A stretch of 64,000 bases of DNA from assembly GCA_964632505.1 (NCBI GenBank), contig CAZWCE010000003.1, positions 62,001 to 126,000 on the forward strand. The letters are read 5' to 3'. This stretch comes from CAZWCE01 sp964632505. GTDB taxonomy: Bacteria > Planctomycetota > Planctomycetia > Pirellulales > Thermoguttaceae. The notes beneath the pieces were generated by a model that was not told the origin of the DNA, made no database searches, and saw only the letters and a program-made list of their open reading frames with translations. A program made the translations under genes and the position numbers. Below, piece after piece: positions 9,074 through 17,863 of this stretch; position 1 is the stretch's first letter, and each line of letters begins with the position of its first letter.

Positions 9074-9487
9074 GACTGGATCCTTTCGGCAAAAAGAATT
9101 TTTCGAACCTGACTATTGTGGTCGAAAAAAGGCGTTCTGACAAGCCACCCTCCCCGGTGGAGGCATCACTGCCGGGTCGAATCATCGCTTCGAAAAAAGG
9201 CTCTTCACGGATTTTAATGGCTAGTGCCGAAGTGCAATGATACGCCAATCCAATTGTCATGCGTAAAAAGCGTTCGATTCGTCCCCTGCTTCGGCCGGAG
9301 CCATCTTCGCCTCGCACCCGCACGGCCGCAGGCCTCCAGGAGGCGGAGATGGTGGAGGGCGCAGCAGGGAACGCCCCCCTGCTTTGGTTGGTGAATCCGA
9401 GCCGAGCCAATCGTGATCGACGACAAGGACTCATCAATCAGCCACTAAAATGTCGGAAGAACCCGAAAAAAAGTGCGGGTCAGGCGC
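9074..9487. other. Intergenic region, no gene seen
   Basis: This holds short inverted repeats (GCCTCC-A-GGAGGC near 9335 and a GCAGGG...CCCTGC stem near 9364) but no T-run and no tRNA shape. No promoter for the flavoprotein gene could be placed with confidence. Confidence 0.45.
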
Positions 9488-9526
9488 AAAAAAACCGCGA
9501 TGAACGAGCCAGCCGTTCACCGCGGT
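9488..9526 (-). terminator. Rho-independent terminator of the Gfo/Idh/MocA gene
   Basis: A 13-base stem (9526-9514 with 9506-9494) and a 7-base loop, followed on the minus strand by seven Ts (9494-9488). The one imperfect pair is G.U on the minus-strand RNA but A.C on the plus, so the element works leftward, downstream of the gene ending at 9579. Confidence 0.85.
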
Positions 9527-9578
9527 AGAAAAGCAAAAAGCAGATGGTGCTCTCGAACACCAACTGATCGAGATCATC

Positions 9579-10988
9579 TTATCCCTTCAGTGGCTTCCAG
9601 ACGCCGGGCATCGGGATCGGATAGCTGCCGTCTTCCTCGGGCATGACCGGGGGATCCATCTGCCAGCTGATATCGTCGGCATAGACCATCTCGTCGACGC
9701 CGTTGTTGACGGCCTCGTCCCATTCGATGACCTTGCCGGAGTAGGTCGCCAGGCGACCGAGGCAGGCGGTGAAGCTCGACAGGGCGCCGAAGTATCCGTC
9801 GTTGAACTGAGGCTTGTCGCCGCGGATCGCCTTGACCAGTTCGATATGCTCGATTTCGTAGGGGTTGGCCGTCTCGTAGTCCCCACTGTAGTTCTTCATC
9901 TTTTCGTTGCCGAAGGTCATGTCCCATTTCACACCGCGGTCGTCGGCGGGAATGTTGCCCTTGACGATGCCGGAGCGGTTGGCGTAACCGTTGGTTCCGT
10001 AGATGAACTCGTTGACCTGGTTCATGCAGTTGGGGATGTGGCGGCATTGGCTGTACATCTTGGTGCCGTTGGCGAAGGTGAATTCGCAGAAGTGATGGTC
10101 GTAGATGTATCCGAAACCCTTGTCGGTCCGGACCTGGCGACCGCCCATGCCGTTGACGCGGACCGGATGGCGATCCATGACGTTTTCACCGCCGAGGGCC
10201 CAGTTTCCGATGTCGATGTTATGGACGTGCTGCTCGGTGATGTTGTCGCCGGAAAGCCAGGCATAGTAGTACCAGCTGCGCATCTGGTGGTACATTTCGG
10301 TCTCGTCCTCGCCGCGGAGGAGGGGCCTGTTCCCCCAGACACCGCCGCCGTTCCAGTAGACGCGGGCGAACATAGGATCGCCGATCGCACCGTTCCAGAC
10401 GTTCTCGATCATGTCCTGGTACTTCTTCTCGTAGTGGCGCTGCAGTCCGACCACCACGCTGAGGCCCTTCTCATCGGCCAGCTTGTTCGTATCCATCAGC
10501 ATGCGGAAGCCCTTGGCGTCGGTGCAGAGCGGCTTTTCCATGAAGACGGGCTTGCCCTGTTCGATGGCGTATTTGTAATGGATCGGACGGAAGCCGGGAG
10601 AGGTGGCGATGAGAATCTGATCGCAGGAATCGATCGCCTTCTTGTAGGCGTCGAAGCCCCAGAAGACGTTCTCCTCGGGAATATCGACCTTGCCCTTGAA
10701 CGGATCTTTCTGAGCCAAGGCATCGAACTGTTTTTTGGCGCTGCGTGCCTTGTCTTCGAACGCATCGGCCACGGCGACGACTTTGCAGTTGTCGCCCACT
10801 TTGATGCGTTGCGCCACTGCGCCTCTGCCGCGACCGCCACAACCGATCAAAGCCACTTTGATCTGATCGTCGCCGGCAGCGTGCGCGCCGCGGGTGATGC
10901 CCAGGCTCCCGGCCAGTCCGGTTCCGGCGGCCACCACGCCGGAAGTTTTCAAAAAGTCACGTCGGGTCGATTTTTGAGTGTTGCTCAT
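9579..10988 (-). CDS. Tat-exported Gfo/Idh/MocA family oxidoreductase
   Basis: A 469-residue NAD(P)-dependent sugar oxidoreductase. The twin-arginine signal TRRDFLKTSGVVAAG occupies the first ~30 residues, followed by the Rossmann loop VALIGCGGRGRG and the family motif MEKPLCTDAKGF. The Tat signal implies export folded with its cofactor, as is common in planctomycetes. Homologues oxidise or epimerise sugars and sugar alcohols, some making 3-keto-sugars. The start at 10988 has AGGAG eight bases upstream. The 15 residues upstream in the same frame lack any signal character. It has its own promoter (11294-11322) and terminator (9488-9526), so it is monocistronic. The substrate cannot be read from the sequence. 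Confidence 0.93.
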   Translation of the reverse strand: MSNTQKSTRRDFLKTSGVVAAGTGLAGSLGITRGAHAAGDDQIKVALIGCGGRGRGAVAQRIKVGDNCKVVAVADAFEDKARSAKKQFDALAQKDPFKGKVDIPEENVFWGFDAYKKAIDSCDQILIATSPGFRPIHYKYAIEQGKPVFMEKPLCTDAKGFRMLMDTNKLADEKGLSVVVGLQRHYEKKYQDMIENVWNGAIGDPMFARVYWNGGGVWGNRPLLRGEDETEMYHQMRSWYYYAWLSGDNITEQHVHNIDIGNWALGGENVMDRHPVRVNGMGGRQVRTDKGFGYIYDHHFCEFTFANGTKMYSQCRHIPNCMNQVNEFIYGTNGYANRSGIVKGNIPADDRGVKWDMTFGNEKMKNYSGDYETANPYEIEHIELVKAIRGDKPQFNDGYFGALSSFTACLGRLATYSGKVIEWDEAVNNGVDEMVYADDISWQMDPPVMPEEDGSYPIPMPGVWKPLKG

Positions 10989-11393
10989 CCTCGTTCTCCT
11001 GTCCAAATTTTTAGTAAGTCGTTCAGAGGGCACCGCACCGCTCTACGGATAAGCCGGACTGATTCGCCTCGGTCCCGGCGACCGAAAACTCAACAGACGG
11101 CCACGGTGAAAAAGTACGAAAGGATTCCGACCGCGGGAAAAACGTTCGACGAAACGCCGTCGTCGTGGACTCAAAAGGTCCTGGACTGAAAACGATTTCC
11201 TCGCCGTGGAAATTCACAAAAACGATATCCAAGGGATCGAGACGACCGAAATTCGAGGGCAACCGGCCGCGAACATTTCCCTCATCTTCTACTGATATAA
11301 CGCTTCGCGGCGCCACTTTCAATAGTCCCCCGTCAAAACCGGGAAAAAACCTTGTCGAAAAGGCCGATCCCCCTTGAGGTTTCCTGCGCCGTG
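10989..11393. other. Intergenic leader upstream of the Gfo/Idh/MocA gene
   Basis: This contains the promoter at 11294-11322 and a roughly 300-base 5' leader for the leftward gene. I saw no clear riboswitch fold or small gene in the leader. Confidence 0.45.
11294..11322 (-). promoter_or_regulatory. Sigma-70-type promoter of the Gfo/Idh/MocA gene
   Basis: On the minus strand TTGAAA (11322-11317), a 17-base spacer, then TATATC (11299-11294). Spacing is ideal. It is about 305 bases upstream of the start codon. Confidence 0.5.
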
Positions 11394-11432
11394 AAAAAAG
11401 AAACGGGGAAAGAGGTGTGGTTCCTTCCCCGT
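11394..11432 (-). terminator. Rho-independent terminator of the SUMF1-domain gene
   Basis: On the minus strand the stem ACGGGGAA (11432-11425) pairs with TTCCCCGT (11410-11403) over a 14-base loop and is followed by TTCTTTTTT. It lies 28 bases past the stop codon of the gene ending at 11460. Confidence 0.7.
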
Positions 11433-11459
11433 CAGCTCGACCGTCGCTTCTAGAGGCGA

Positions 11460-12599
<1,140 letters not shown>

Positions 12600-13449
12600 C
12601 AAACTTTCCTTTTTCCTTATCTTGAAGTGGTACAAATCGCTCGCTTAAAATCACGTTTCTTCAACAAGATCCCCCTCTACCCACAACATAGCATAATCGA
12701 CGGTTTCGACGACAGGAAATCCCGTCGTGAGAGAGCGTGCGGGACCAAGCCGAATGAAGGTGATTGACCATGATTCAACAAGCTTTTATTCTACCTGGTG
12801 AAATTGGCGTTTGCAAACCGATCGGACCGCTTTTGTGAAAAAACCGCGCAGGAGTGCCTCCCAAGAATGGGGCAAGAAAAAATCGTTTTTTCTCGTTTCG
12901 TCTCCTGATCGGTTCTCCGGTCGCCGGGCAAACCATGGGAAACGGAATGCATTCGTCATTTATAATATTTGTAGTGGATAATATTGGTTGCAAGTGTGCC
13001 CGACTTCTGTCTAAGGACTACTACGTCTTCGAATATCGAATGGTTTTCATTATTTTTGCATAGCGCTTGACAAGGGCTGTTAAAAAAGAGAAAAACAAGA
13101 TATACTGAATGGAAATCCCTTTCGGAAGATTCGACCCAACGGAGCGGTTTTTCGCGAAACGGACGTGTTTTTTCGGGATATTCTCTCGATTATTCTGAAG
13201 GGCCCGAAGGTCCTTCGGGAGGAAGGGAGGTTATTTGTCACCGACTGATGTCGCATTTCCCGAAACGATGGCCATGTGAAGAGTAGGGGGGGAACCTTTT
13301 TTCCCCCTTTTTCCGCGCACCCGGCGGGACGCCCCGCCGTAGGAGATATCGCTCTGCGACGCGGTTCGTTTTTTTCATCCCCCGAACTTCCCCCGAGCCC
13401 ACCCTTTGCTTACAGTTTGTCTGGAACGATTGAAAGGAGCAATACCAAC
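12600..13449. other. Long intergenic region with AT-rich tract and leader hairpin
   Basis: 850 bases between divergent genes. The central part (about 12960-13110) is AT-rich, with TATACT at 13101-13106 as the best -10 candidate for the rightward lipoprotein gene but no good -35 at 17 bases. A perfect inverted repeat CCCGAAGG-T-CCTTCGGG lies at 13203-13219 in the presumed leader, without a T-run. No gene or tRNA was seen. Confidence 0.5.
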
Positions 13450-14556
13450 ATGATGATCCGAGACCTCACTTCCCGATTCCGCTTTTTTGCATTCTCTCTG
13501 ACCGTGGCGTTCACCGCCGCGGCGATCATCGGCTGCCAATCGCCGGAAGAGACCACCGCGCCCGATTCCGGCGATCAGGAAACGACCGACGACGGCACCG
13601 CGGATGCCGGAGCCGACGAATCCGCCGACGCGACCACCAACGATGCTCCTCCGAGTATTGGTGGCCCCAGCAACAGCGCTTCCGACGACGATTCCCAAGG
13701 AGCTCCGCCGACGATCGGCGGCTCCAGCGACGAGGGAGAAGGCACCGAAGGCGACGAAACCTCATCGCGCTTCCCCGCGAACGACAATCTGCTTTTGGCC
13801 ATCGCCGGAGCGGTCCGGCCGACGATACTCATGACTGCGCAATTGCCCGAGGGTGTGGAAGTGAAGCTTCCTCCCGTGGCCGACCTGGAAGCGCAGCTTG
13901 AGGAGTATGTCGAGGAACTGCAAGACGACCTGGAAGACCTCCAGGGAACTCCCGATTTCGAGTCCAACTCGGAAAGCCTGTACATGGACGCCAACACACT
14001 GGCCCTGATCGCATTGGCGATCGGAAAGGCCGAGGAAGACAGTAAGTACAAGAAAGCGACTCCGGCGATCATCGAAGCCGCCCAAAAAGCCGCGAAGGCC
14101 GAAGATCTGGAAGCTGCCGAAGAAGCGGTCGAGGCGGTCCAGGCGTCGCTGGAAGCTTCCGGGGATCCGAACACGCTCGAGTGGACGAAAGTCGCCTCAC
14201 TCCATGAGGTCATGGAGCATGTGCCCGCGATCAATACCGGCATGAAACGCTATATGAAAAGCGACCGCTATCTGTCGCGCGGTATCGACAAAATCAAAGG
14301 CGGATCCGCCGTCATCGCAGCCATCTCTCAGGGAACCATCCCCAACGCCGATGAAACGATCAAACCCGAAGCAAGCGACAAATGGGTCGAATACAGTATC
14401 CTCTCCCGCGATGCGGCCCTGAAGGTGAACGACCTCGCCCACAAGTACGAGGCCGAAGAAGTCGACTTCGACACGATCGACGCCGCTTACGCCGAAATGG
14501 AAGAGACCTGCCATACTTGCCACGAGGTCTTCAATCCCGAGGGGGAACTCGAATAA
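13450..14556 (+). CDS. Exported lipoprotein with cytochrome c'-like heme domain
   Basis: A 368-residue protein. The N-terminus is a signal peptide ending in IIGC near residue 28, consistent with a lipoprotein. It is followed by ~65 Asp/Glu/Thr/Ala-rich linker residues containing two near-copies of PPSIGG / PPTIGG. The rest is helical. A single heme-binding C-x2-C-H (CHTCH, C354, C357, H358) sits close to the C-terminus, the position used by class II cytochromes c' (four-helix bundles), where His is the only protein ligand. A role in periplasmic electron transfer or gas/NO binding is inferred. The start at 13450 has AAGGAG upstream. The open frame continues 58 codons upstream without any signal character. 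A strong terminator follows. Confidence 0.8.
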   Translation: MMIRDLTSRFRFFAFSLTVAFTAAAIIGCQSPEETTAPDSGDQETTDDGTADAGADESADATTNDAPPSIGGPSNSASDDDSQGAPPTIGGSSDEGEGTEGDETSSRFPANDNLLLAIAGAVRPTILMTAQLPEGVEVKLPPVADLEAQLEEYVEELQDDLEDLQGTPDFESNSESLYMDANTLALIALAIGKAEEDSKYKKATPAIIEAAQKAAKAEDLEAAEEAVEAVQASLEASGDPNTLEWTKVASLHEVMEHVPAINTGMKRYMKSDRYLSRGIDKIKGGSAVIAAISQGTIPNADETIKPEASDKWVEYSILSRDAALKVNDLAHKYEAEEVDFDTIDAAYAEMEETCHTCHEVFNPEGELE

Positions 14557-14584
14557 GCCGTTTCCTCGAACCGAGCCTGAAATC

Positions 14585-14619
14585 ACTCCCGGCCTTCGCC
14601 CAAGGTCGGGAGTTTTTTT
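14585..14619 (+). terminator. Rho-independent terminator after the cytochrome c'-like gene
   Basis: The stem ACTCCCGGCC (14585-14594) pairs with GGTCGGGAGT (14604-14613) with one G.U, loop of nine, then seven Ts. It begins 29 bases past the stop codon. Confidence 0.9.
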
Positions 14620-14773
14620 GTGGCCTCACCTCACGGAAACAAAACAGGCCATCCGCCGGGCAAAATCGCTTTCCCCGCCGCCGGCCGTCTGATAGAATCG
14701 AAAAAAACGCCCCCTCTCCGCGAGCACACGTTCGCGGGGTTTTCGCCAACCGATCAGAAAAGAGGACATCACC

Positions 14774-15691
14774 ATGCCGACGAAAAAATTCCGGATCATT
14801 CCCTTATGGATTCCTTGCCTCGCCGGGCTGGCGCTGTTGCCTGCGAGCCTCTCCGCCCAAGAAAAGGCACAAGAGGATTCCCTGCACGTGGCGTGCAATC
14901 AGTATCCTTGGATGAAATACTTCCAGCGCGACGGAAAAAAATTCGGGCAGGACTGGGACGCTTCGATCCGGGCGATGCAGGAGGCCGGCCTCGACGGATT
15001 CGAGGCGATGATCCGCTCGCCCGAACAATTCGAAACGTTAAAGCCGCATCTTGAAGAGTACGGAATCGAACTCCGCTCCATTTATCACGGGTGCAAGATG
15101 GACACTCCCGAGACGGCCGAAGAGACCTACCAGCGCATCATGGCGATCGCGGAGGCGGGCAAGCCGCTCGGCCTGGAGATCATCGTGGTGAACATGAGCG
15201 AACACGACAAAAGCGATCAGCGGCTCCGTTGCCAGGCGAAGGCCCTCGATCGAATCGGCGCAGCGCTCCGCGAGAAGGGCATGAAGCTGGCGGTCCACTT
15301 CCATACCCCGGAATTGGAACACGCCGCCAGGGAATTCCGCCACAACCTGGTCGGCACCGATCCGCAGAATGTCGGCCTCTGCTTCGATACCCACTGGATC
15401 TACCGAGGATCCGACAACAGCGAGGTCGCCGTTTTCGATGTCATGAAACTCTTCGGCGACCGGGTCGTTGAGCTGCATCTGCGACAGTCGAAGGATGGTA
15501 TCTGGACCGAGACCTTCGGCCCCGGCGACATCGATTACGTCCGACTCGCGGAGTACTTCAAGGAAAAGGGATATCATCCCCACATCGTCCTCGAACAGGC
15601 TCCCGAGGGGGAAACTCCCAAGACGATGAACGCCGTCGAAGCCTTGGGCCAAAGTGCCGAATACGTCCGCGAGATTTTCGGGCAAGACTGA
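14774..15691 (+). CDS. Exported sugar phosphate isomerase/epimerase-like TIM-barrel protein
   Basis: A 305-residue protein with a Sec signal peptide (IIPLWIPCLAGLALLPASLSAQ) and an AP-endonuclease-2/xylose-isomerase-like TIM barrel. Family features are visible: DASIRAMQEAGLDGFEAM early, LAVHFHTPELEH near residue 175, CFDTHWIYRG near 205, VVELHLRQSKDG near 235, and IVLEQAP near 275. These supply the His/Asp/Glu metal ligands of the fold. Such exported members accompany DUF1080 and Gfo/Idh/MocA proteins in planctomycetes and are thought to act on unusual sugars. The start has GAGG nine bases upstream. The substrate is unknown. Confidence 0.88.
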   Translation: MPTKKFRIIPLWIPCLAGLALLPASLSAQEKAQEDSLHVACNQYPWMKYFQRDGKKFGQDWDASIRAMQEAGLDGFEAMIRSPEQFETLKPHLEEYGIELRSIYHGCKMDTPETAEETYQRIMAIAEAGKPLGLEIIVVNMSEHDKSDQRLRCQAKALDRIGAALREKGMKLAVHFHTPELEHAAREFRHNLVGTDPQNVGLCFDTHWIYRGSDNSEVAVFDVMKLFGDRVVELHLRQSKDGIWTETFGPGDIDYVRLAEYFKEKGYHPHIVLEQAPEGETPKTMNAVEALGQSAEYVREIFGQD

Positions 15692-15733
15692 ACCGCACCT
15701 GCTTGCAATCCCGTTCCTTCCGGGAGGCGCGAT

Positions 15734-16384
15734 TCACGACTCTTCGGATTCCCTCGAAGGCGCCTCCGAGAAAAGCCGTTTTCTCACCGGATACGAGATC
15801 ATCAGCGCCGCCAGCACGGAAATCGCCATGGCGGGGAGTAGGGGGACGGTCCGTCCCAAGGCGACGAAGAAGAACGAAATGAGCAGGTTCACCGGACCGA
15901 CGCCGAGAAGGAAAACCGGCCAGCGCATCGCCGAAAGTCCCATCAGGAGCGTCGAGCCCTCGGCGAGTATCGGCACCGGCCGGAGGAGAATCAAAATCCA
16001 CAGACCGTGCTTCCGGGCAAGTCGGTCGAGCCGATCGAGTTCCGTGGCACTTGAAAACCGCTTCGCCATAGGGCGTCCTCCCCAGCGAGCCAGAGAAAAG
16101 CCCAGCAGTGCGCCGAGCATCATGCCGGTCCATGAAAAAAGGGTGCCCAGGCCCCAGCCGGCCATCCGTCCCGCGACGGTACTGACCACGCTCGAAGGAA
16201 TCGGCAAAAACACATCAAGGCTCAAGGATCCGATCACTGCCACCGCCACGACCCAGCGGGAATGTTCCCGCCGCAGCCACTCGGCGATCGCCTCCTCCAG
16301 CGCAGGCCCGAACCCGAGAAAAGGAATCACCGGGATCGCCAAGATGACGATTCCCCATAGAATCGGTGTTGCCCACTGCCGCAT
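15734..16384 (-). CDS. DedA/VTT-domain membrane protein
   Basis: A 216-residue integral membrane protein of the VTT (SNARE-associated, TVP38/DedA) family. About five to six hydrophobic segments are visible. Between them is the family's re-entrant region (LPIPSSVVSTVAGRMAGWGLGTLFSWTGMMLGALLGFSLARWGG, split over two helices) and the RPVPILAEGSTLLMG segment. Relatives are lipid scramblases or undecaprenyl-phosphate flippases. The gene converges with the sugar isomerase gene and is single. Specific substrate not inferable. Confidence 0.85.
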   Translation of the reverse strand: MRQWATPILWGIVILAIPVIPFLGFGPALEEAIAEWLRREHSRWVVAVAVIGSLSLDVFLPIPSSVVSTVAGRMAGWGLGTLFSWTGMMLGALLGFSLARWGGRPMAKRFSSATELDRLDRLARKHGLWILILLRPVPILAEGSTLLMGLSAMRWPVFLLGVGPVNLLISFFFVALGRTVPLLPAMAISVLAALMISYPVRKRLFSEAPSRESEES

Positions 16385-16451
16385 CGGATGCGTTTCCTTT
16401 TCCTGATCGCCATCGCCGGCACAAACCTGACATTCCTACTTTTCGGCAAGC

Positions 16452-16480
16452 TTGGAAATGCGCCGAACGCATGATATACT
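16452..16480 (+). promoter_or_regulatory. Sigma-70-type promoter with extended -10
   Basis: TTGGAA (16452-16457), 17-base spacer, TATACT (16475-16480), with TG one base upstream of the -10. It lies 110 bases before the lipoprotein start at 16590 and points rightward. Confidence 0.65.
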
Positions 16481-16589
16481 TTTCAAGGTATCGGAATGCC
16501 TTTCTCAAAAGAGGGGCTGACCGCATTCGCGAACCGGTCGCCCGATCTTTTGCTATTCATTTTTCTTAGTTCTTAACGGTTCGGATCCG

Positions 16590-17690
16590 ATGATGCAACG
16601 CCACGGAACCATTTTTTTCCCGATTCTGCTTGCCGCCTTCACCGCCTGCGGTTGGGGGTCCCCCCAACCGGTTCTCTCGGAGGAAGGCATCTCTTCTCCC
16701 ACGAGCAAAATGCAGTTACTCGCTCCTTCGCGCGAGAGCGACGGCCCGCCCTGGGGAGAATTGCCGGCAATCTATCTTCCCCAGCGCAAATCGACCCCGC
16801 TTCCGATTTCGTCGGAAGAAATGGTTTCCCATGATCCGATCGCCCCGACCTTTGCCGCGATGCCGCTGATGCCGGGAAATTTCGGTTTCGCTTCCCCCCC
16901 CGCCGTCGTGTCTCAAGACCACTGGGCACAGAACTCTCCCCCGCCCGCCCGTTTAACAAACGATCTTCCATCGAGAACGACCTCCCGCCTTTCTTCTCCA
17001 TGGAAAGACAACTCCGATCGAATGCTTCCGCTCCCCGAGGTCGAAAACGAACATCCGGCCCCGGAAACCTCGGCCGCGTTTTCCATCGAACCGCTCCGCG
17101 ACCGCATCGCCGCCACGTTGGCCAAGCGAGCCACCAGCGAGCAGGTCTGGCCGGAGGCGGAAAAGAATCCGAAAATGGCCGTGGAATCCGACAACGAAAA
17201 GACGGCGAATCCCGTCGGTCACCCCGCCTCATTGCCCGATCCTCAAGAGGAAGACGTCACGAACTTCCGGGAAAGCCCCCCCCAGTCGCGAAATTCGTCG
17301 AACCAGCTCAATCTCGACGAACTCCAGGCCAACATTTTGGGCAACAACAGCATGGTGCGGAAGCTACGGTTCGCCCTGGGCAAAGAAGGTCCTTGGACGA
17401 CGGACCGTCTCGCGCCGCTGGTGTTGCGGATTGAGCAAGTACACCGCCGTCATCACGATCTGATGCTCATCTACGGGTTGACCAGCGACGCCCAAAAAAA
17501 CACGCTCGATTCTCCCGACGAACTCGATTCTCTCGTCGAACTCATTGAGCAACGTTTGACCGAAGCCCTCGAATACATCAAATCGCCCGAGTTCGAAGGC
17601 AGCGACGACCAGCGTCTCACCGAACGGCTCATTCTCGATCAGCTCGAAAAAACGGTCGCTTCTCTGAACGAAGTTGACGAATCGGAATGA
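16590..17690 (+). CDS. Hypothetical exported protein, possible lipoprotein
   Basis: A 366-residue protein I do not recognise. The N-terminus is hydrophobic (TIFFPILLAAFTAC) and the cysteine at about residue 20 is a plausible lipid-attachment site. Residues ~25-240 are Pro/Ser/Glu-rich with little predicted structure. The last ~110 residues look helical, with LDELQANILGNNSMVRKLR and repeated Glu/Leu heptad-like spacing. A good promoter lies 110 bases upstream. It precedes the DUF6807-DUF1080 gene, but that gene has its own promoter, so functional linkage is unproven. Confidence 0.75.
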   Translation: MMQRHGTIFFPILLAAFTACGWGSPQPVLSEEGISSPTSKMQLLAPSRESDGPPWGELPAIYLPQRKSTPLPISSEEMVSHDPIAPTFAAMPLMPGNFGFASPPAVVSQDHWAQNSPPPARLTNDLPSRTTSRLSSPWKDNSDRMLPLPEVENEHPAPETSAAFSIEPLRDRIAATLAKRATSEQVWPEAEKNPKMAVESDNEKTANPVGHPASLPDPQEEDVTNFRESPPQSRNSSNQLNLDELQANILGNNSMVRKLRFALGKEGPWTTDRLAPLVLRIEQVHRRHHDLMLIYGLTSDAQKNTLDSPDELDSLVELIEQRLTEALEYIKSPEFEGSDDQRLTERLILDQLEKTVASLNEVDESE

Positions 17691-17712
17691 ATCTTCGCCC
17701 CGTTCTCCTCCT

Positions 17713-17741
17713 TTGCGTTCTCGGCGACAGACGTTTATAAT
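17713..17741 (+). promoter_or_regulatory. Sigma-70-type promoter of the DUF6807-DUF1080 gene
   Basis: TTGCGT (17713-17718), 17-base spacer, consensus TATAAT (17736-17741). It lies about 120 bases before the start codon at 17864. The -10 is perfect, the -35 matches only the TTG. Confidence 0.6.
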
Positions 17742-17863
17742 GTCTTCAAGCGCAACCCCATGCGCGACGTCCCCCGTTCATGAATCGGGGGATCCTTCGT
17801 AAACGGTCCCGCTTTCCGCGATCCACCCTCTTGGAACCAATCACTGATAGGAGGTCTTCCGAA

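Noticed and set aside
9214..9528. Frames and a T-loop-like GTTCGATTC near 9263
   Set aside because: No acceptor or anticodon stem can be paired around it, so it is not a tRNA. The frames are chance.
13067..13106. TTGACA and TATACT as a promoter pair
   Set aside because: The spacer is 28 bases, too long for a standard sigma-70 promoter. Only the TATACT may be used.
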